Source: Haliangium sp050303215
GTDB lineage: Bacteria; Myxococcota_A; Polyangia; Haliangiales; Haliangiaceae
Length of the DNA: 64,000 nt
Direction: 5' to 3'
Assembly: GCF_050303215.1 (NCBI RefSeq)
Contig: NZ_JBNLBH010000011.1
Coordinates: 1-64,000, forward strand
In this document: one piece after another, positions 57,554 to 64,000 of the stretch
Layout: every line of letters starts with the position of its first letter
How positions within the stretch are numbered: the first letter of the stretch is position 1
Made by a program: the position numbers and the translations under genes
Notes under the pieces: model-generated
The model's input: the letters and a program-made list of their open reading frames with translations, nothing else
Database searches by the model: none
Told to the model about the DNA's origin: nothing

Positions 57554-58864
57554 TCAAAAGGTGCCAGTGGCCGCAAACCCGACCCCGCCCGGCTCGACCA
57601 CGGGGATGAGCCACAGCGGCGCCCGCACCGACGCGCTCGCGCCCGCGCCGAGTCCTCCGGGCACCGGCGCCGGGCCTGGTTCGGGCCCGGTGCCCGGCGC
57701 GTCGAAGCGTCCCTCCCCAGTCTGCACCCGCGGGGTGTCGAACCAATACAGAACCCCGCCCGTGATCGCCGCCAGCGCGCCCGCGCCGAGCACCCCGTAG
57801 GTGATGCGCAGACGATTGTCGCGGACGTCCTGCAGGCGTCGATACTCGTCGAACTCGCCGCGGGTCAGGCTGCCCGTGCGGCGCTGGTCCTCGAGCTTGG
57901 CCAAGTCGCGGTCGGCCAGCCAGGCGAAGGTCCCCGAGACCCCGGCCCCGGCGAGGGTCACCCCGGCGAGCCCGAGCAGCCAGTACGACGCCCGGCGCTG
58001 GCCGGTGATCTCCAAGGCCGGGCGCAACTCGACCCCACGCCCGCGCTCGAAGTCGAGCTCGCGCGCCCACGGCTGCCGCCCGCGCCGGCTCACGGTCACG
58101 AAGTGACGCCCGGCCGGGATCGCCAGCGGCCGCGCCAGCGGGGTCTCGCCGGCCGGGCGGCCATCGACGGCCACCGCCGCACCGGGCGCCGCCACCACCG
58201 TCAGCCGGGCCGGCTCGGGCGCCAGCTCCAGCTCCACCACGATCAGGCGCCCCTCCACCGCGACCGCGGTCTGGCGCCTGGGAAAATACCCCTCGGCCCG
58301 GACCTCGACCTGGTGCTCGCCTGGCGCCACCTCCACCACCAGCGGGGTCGTGCCATCCGAGCCGTCGACGGTCGCGGTCGCGTCCTCGACCTGGGTCGTG
58401 ATCATGAGCTGGGTGCGCGCGTTGGTGTCGCGGCGCCGCGGCAGCAGCGCGCCCTCCCGCTCCAGCCGGGCCCGGATGACCTCCAGCTCGGCCAGACCGG
58501 CGGCGGCGTCGTCGCGGCGGCCGCCCTGGCGGACCTCGCCCAGGTACTTTCGATACAGCTCGATGGCGTCGAGCAGGTGGCCGGAGTCCTTGTCGATGAA
58601 GTACTGCAGCCGGTACGCCTGGGCGGCCGAGAACGCGATCGCGGGCAGGGGGAGCAGCTCGTAGGCCTGCTCGAAGGCCGCCGCCGCAATCAGGTACTGG
58701 CCGTCGTTGTAGGCCGACTCCCCGGCCCGGAACAGCCGCTCGGCCTCGGCCCGACGGTCGTTGTCGCGCTGGGCGTGGGCGGCGCCGGCCGCGATCACCA
58801 CCAGCGCCGCCAGCGCGGCCGCGACCACGACCGCGCCCGGCCGCCCCCGGCCGGGGCCGATCAC
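57554..58864 (-). CDS. TPR/PEGA-domain exported protein
   Basis: A 436-aa protein. A signal peptide (VVVAAALAALVVIAAGAAHA) is followed by a TPR-like region (about 35-130; AESAYNDGQY-type and YELLPLPAIAFSAAQAYRL). Two PEGA-like beta repeats follow at about 155-280 (PLVVEVAPGEHQVEVRAEGY and PLARPLAIPAGRHFVTVSRRG). Two TM helices (YWLLGLAGVTLAGAGVSGTFA and ITYGVLGAGALAAITGGVLYW) lie near the end. Its start overlaps the stop of the FG-GAP lipoprotein gene by four bases. PEGA repeats are common outer-surface modules in this group. Confidence 0.8.
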   Translation of the reverse strand: MIGPGRGRPGAVVVAAALAALVVIAAGAAHAQRDNDRRAEAERLFRAGESAYNDGQYLIAAAAFEQAYELLPLPAIAFSAAQAYRLQYFIDKDSGHLLDAIELYRKYLGEVRQGGRRDDAAAGLAELEVIRARLEREGALLPRRRDTNARTQLMITTQVEDATATVDGSDGTTPLVVEVAPGEHQVEVRAEGYFPRRQTAVAVEGRLIVVELELAPEPARLTVVAAPGAAVAVDGRPAGETPLARPLAIPAGRHFVTVSRRGRQPWARELDFERGRGVELRPALEITGQRRASYWLLGLAGVTLAGAGVSGTFAWLADRDLAKLEDQRRTGSLTRGEFDEYRRLQDVRDNRLRITYGVLGAGALAAITGGVLYWFDTPRVQTGEGRFDAPGTGPEPGPAPVPGGLGAGASASVRAPLWLIPVVEPGGVGFAATGTF

Positions 58865-61480
58865 GGCGCCCCCGTCGTCGCCAGCCCGGGATCGTCCCCG
58901 CGTGGCGGCTGCGGCTCCTGGGTCAACACGTGCAGGTTACCGCCCACGTTGAAGGCAAGATCGTCGAGGCCGTCGCCGTCGATATCGGCGATCCGCAGCC
59001 GCCCATTGCCCTCTTGTGACAGCAGCGGCGTGGGCGCGCCGTAGCTGCGCGTCCCCTGCTCCAGCGCCACCAGGTAGATCTGGCCCGTGGCCAGCACTGC
59101 CAGCGCCGGCGTCGCCGTCCCCACCCGAATGGCGTCGACGTCGAACAGCTCGACCCCCTCGGGGAAGGTGATCAAGGTCGGCGCCGACAACCCGCTGCCG
59201 TCGTTCCACATCACCGCCACCGCCGGGCCGTCCTCGCCGCCCGCGAACAGCAGCAGCAGATCGAGCCGGCCGTCGCTGTCCAGGTCGCGCAGCAGGGCTC
59301 GGCGGGTGTCCCGCAAGTCCCGGCCCACGTCCGCGCAGGCGCTGCCCAAGTCCGGCTCGCCGGCGTCGAACAGCGCGCCCACGTCGTCGCGCCGGAGCAC
59401 GCAGGCGGGCTCGATCGCGTCGCAGCCGTCGCCGGCGACGCCGTCGATGCCGACGATCTCGTCCCCCACGACCCCGTCCAGATCGCCGGCCACCCACAGC
59501 GCGCACTGATAGTCGAAGTCGCCCGCCTCGATGGGCGCCGAGATCCCCCGCTGCAGCAGCCCCCCGTCGGCGTCGACCCCGTCGAGCAGCCGAGCTCGCA
59601 CCACCTCGTCATCGGCCTTGGCCAGGGCCAGCACATCGCGCCCGGGCGAGGATTCGCCCGTGAGCAGGTCGCCCACCACGAAACCGACCGGCGCGTCGAC
59701 ATCGCCCGAGGCGGCTCCTTCGGCGTCGAAGAAGAAGAACGGGCTCAACATGCGCCGGGACGAGTCCCCGCGCAGAATCGTCGCGCTGCGGGTGATCTCG
59801 AAGCTCACCGGGTCGCGCACCGACGACATCACCAACAGGTCGTCGATGCCGTCGAAGCCGTTGATGCCCTGCTCGGTCACGACCGGCTCGAACACCTCCA
59901 CCCGCTCGAAGCGCGCCATCGACACCGGCGCCGAGGGCCCGCCCGAGGTGTTGCCGAAAACCACCGAGACCCGAAACGGCTCCCCCGCGAAGCCGGTCTC
60001 GTAGAACGCCACGTCCGCGATCCGATCGCCGTCGAAGTCGCCGGTGCGCACCCCCACCGGGGAGCCGTCGGTGTCGACGTGGAACTTGTTGAACGCCACC
60101 GGCGCCCCCGGCACGCCGCCGGGCGCGGGCACGTTGAGGAACACGTCGATGCCGTCGAGGGTCTCGAGCACGACCACCACGTCCAGGCGACCGTCGCCGT
60201 TCATGTCGGCGACCGCGGCCGCGTTCCAGTTGCCCGACGACGCCTCCGCCACCACCTCGTACTCGGTCGGCACCCCGGCCACGGGGTCCGTGACCTGGAC
60301 GATCTTGTCGGTGAACACGTAGTCATCCCGGCCGTCGTCGTCGAAGTCTCCGATCGCCAGCGGCCACGGGCTCTCGCGCACCCCGGGGGTATCGGGGTCG
60401 TCGCCGGCCGCGGCGAAGAAGGGCACCCGCTGGCTGCCCTCGAACACAGCGTTGCCGTCGTGGAAGGCGACCTCGACCTGGGCTCCCTCCGCTGCCGTCG
60501 ACACCGATACCAGCAGCTCGAGCTCGCCGTCGACGTCGCCGTCGACGTTGGCGAAGCGGGTCCCGTCCCGGCGCACCGGGTCGTTCAGCGTCGGCCCGGG
60601 CCGACAGCTCACCGTCAGCGCGTCGGGCGCGCCCTGCCCTTGGCACACCGACACCGCCGTCGCCCCTTCGAAGGCCAAGACGAACTCGGACAGGCCGTCG
60701 CCGTTGATGTCGGCGCTGGCGACGTCGTCGCCCAGCGCGTCCACCGAGGCCCCGTCCGGGTACGGCGCCGCGGCCCCGGTCGCGGCCTCGAAGAAGCGCA
60801 TCCCGTCCTCGCCGAGGGCCAGGATCTCCACATCGCGGTCGACGAAGGCCTCGACCGCCAGGCCCCGAATCCGCCCCTGCGCCGGCAGCGGCACCGCCGC
60901 GTCGTAGGACACCGGGACCAGATCGCGCCGCGGGTCGCCGCGCAGGTTGAACAAGCCGGCCGAGATCGGGACCATGACGTCCATCAGCGGGTCGCGGTCG
61001 AAGGTGCCGAACCCGATCGCGCTCACCGGCTCGGGCACGAGCAGGTCGAGCTCGCCCGAAAAAGTGCCGGCGCTGGCGCCGAAGCGCACCGAGATCTGCG
61101 AGGCCTTGTGCCCGACCAGATCGAGGAAGCCATCGCCGTCCACGTCCCCGATGGCGAAGTCATCCACCGAGAAGCTCAGCGGCGAACCGGCCGCGGCCGA
61201 AAACCGCGTCGACGGCCGACGACAGCGACCATCGCGGCCACAGCCCCAGCCCTGCGGGCACACCGCCGCGCCCTCGCACACGAGGAAGCAGCCGGTGGCG
61301 GTGTCGGGCGCGCCGCACTCGCTGCCGCCGCCCAGCGCGTCGCCGTCGCAGTCCTCGCCGGCCTCGACCACCCGGTTGCCGCAGACATCGTCGCGCAGGC
61401 TCGGGATCTCGGTACACCCGGCCCCGGCGACCACCGTCGCCGCCAGCAACAGCCCCAGCGTCCCCCACCCCGGCCAGATC

Positions 61481-63367
<1,887 letters not shown>

Positions 63368-63489
63368 ACTCCTCCCGACACGGAACCGCATCCACATGCA
63401 TGACAACCGGCATTTTTCCGCGCATTTCGCGCGTCGTCAAGGTTCCGGCCGATCTCCGAGGTCGCATCGCGGCGGCCGCCCCCGGGCGA

Positions 63490-64000
63490 CTACACCCGGT
63501 TGGCACGCACCGACCAGATGAACCCGTCGTACCAGAAATGCATCAGCGACACCACCAGCGTGATCGCCCACAGGCTGCGGACCGAGGCGTCGACCCACTG
63601 CGCCCACAGCCCATAGCCCAAGGTCAGGGCCAAGAACCCGGCCAAGGCGACCCACATCCCCCCACGTCGCCGGGCCAGCCCCAGCGCTCGCCCCAGGCGC
63701 CGGCCCTCGGTCGCCCACACCAGGCCCAGGTACTGCACGGCGTGGAACAGGTTCATGATGAAGAAGGCCTCGCCCCAACTGTTGAAGCCCCAGGTGTAGA
63801 TCGAGCACAGCCCGGTCGATGCCAGCAGGTACACCTTGAGCACCGACACCCGATAGCCCTGCCGGGCCAGGCGCCGGTAGGACCACAGGTAGTAGCCCAA
63901 GAACAGCGTCCCGCCCCCGATCAAGGCCCAGGCCAGGTACTTCTGATGGCCGCTCATGAAGGCCGGGATGCGGGTAAAGAACAGCGCGCCCACGTCCTCG
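63490..64000 (-). CDS. Polytopic membrane protein, 5' end beyond the window (partial)
   Basis: About 170 C-terminal residues. Reading to the right edge there is no stop, so the GTG at 63993 is probably internal. Four TM helices are seen: YLAWALIGGGTLFLGYYLW, VLKVYLLASTGLCSIYTWGF, MWVALAGFLALTLGYGLWA and LWAITLVVSLMHFWYDGFIW. Conserved-looking residues are the HAVQYLG helix and the end motif MHFWYDGFIWSVR, whose His residues could be metal or haem ligands. No family assigned. It lies 122 bp upstream of the kinase gene. Confidence 0.6.
   Translation of the reverse strand, partial: EDVGALFFTRIPAFMSGHQKYLAWALIGGGTLFLGYYLWSYRRLARQGYRVSVLKVYLLASTGLCSIYTWGFNSWGEAFFIMNLFHAVQYLGLVWATEGRRLGRALGLARRRGGMWVALAGFLALTLGYGLWAQWVDASVRSLWAITLVVSLMHFWYDGFIWSVRANRV

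Overview
This is high-GC chromosomal DNA that looks like a myxobacterium (Myxococcota, perhaps the Haliangium/Nannocystis side). The signs are three Hanks-type Ser/Thr kinases and one pseudokinase, lipoproteins with Cys-rich, PKD, FG-GAP or TPR modules, PEGA-type proteins, a TolQ/TolR-type motor with two TolR subunits, a small RHH-like protein of a type I associate with this group, and strong third-position GC that opens very long shadow frames. The assignment is inferred from gene content. I saw no rRNA, tRNA, CRISPR array, insertion sequence or prophage.

Layout. 1-5 kb: the end of an Rpn/DUF4351-type protein, an S-adenosylmethionine hydrolase/RlmD-type rRNA methyltransferase pair, an acyl-CoA (methylmalonyl type) mutase large subunit and a lone baseplate-spike protein. 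5-10.7 kb: two paralogous Ser/Thr kinases behind a TPR lipoprotein. 10.7-15.3 kb: a class A penicillin-binding protein and a TolQ-TolR-TolR proton-channel operon. 15.4-21.7 kb: aroA, an OsmC-type protein, a conserved orphan, and a WxxGHW-repeat protein coupled to a porin. 21.9-24.9 kb: a Rieske protein and a cytochrome b fused to a di-haem cytochrome c, then a DksA/TraR zinc-finger protein. 25-30.2 kb: an accessory region with a small RHH-like protein, an alpha/beta hydrolase, an A+T-rich island, two envelope proteins sharing a duplicated domain behind an operator-like array, a PilZ protein and a small orphan.

30.6-35.3 kb: gap-pgk-tpiA-secG-dapF, the lower-glycolysis genes continuing into secretion and lysine/peptidoglycan biosynthesis. 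35.4-41.3 kb: yebC-ruvC-ruvA-ruvB, maf, a PKD lipoprotein and folD. 41.3-44.1 kb: a GATC-rich palindromic stretch and a lone two-domain tail-tube protein. 44.1-49.5 kb: a trehalose synthase-maltokinase fusion followed by glgB, part of the maltose-1-phosphate route to alpha-glucan without glgE here. 49.7-57.5 kb: a YqiA-like esterase, a pseudokinase-TPR membrane protein, an FAD amine-oxidase-fold enzyme, an FNR-like regulator with a TTGA-N6-TCAA site in its divergent promoter, and a membrane protein. 57.5-64 kb: an overlapping kinase/FG-GAP lipoprotein/PEGA operon and a partial membrane protein.

The most unusual signals are the GATC cluster at 41.8-42.1 kb, repeats that duplicate the 3' ends of three genes across their stop codons, the inverted-repeat arrays at 21.8 and 27.35 kb, the hairpin directly before tpiA, the FNR-like regulator with its matching site, the two contractile-injection parts outside any tail cluster, and the pseudokinase with a large TPR region.
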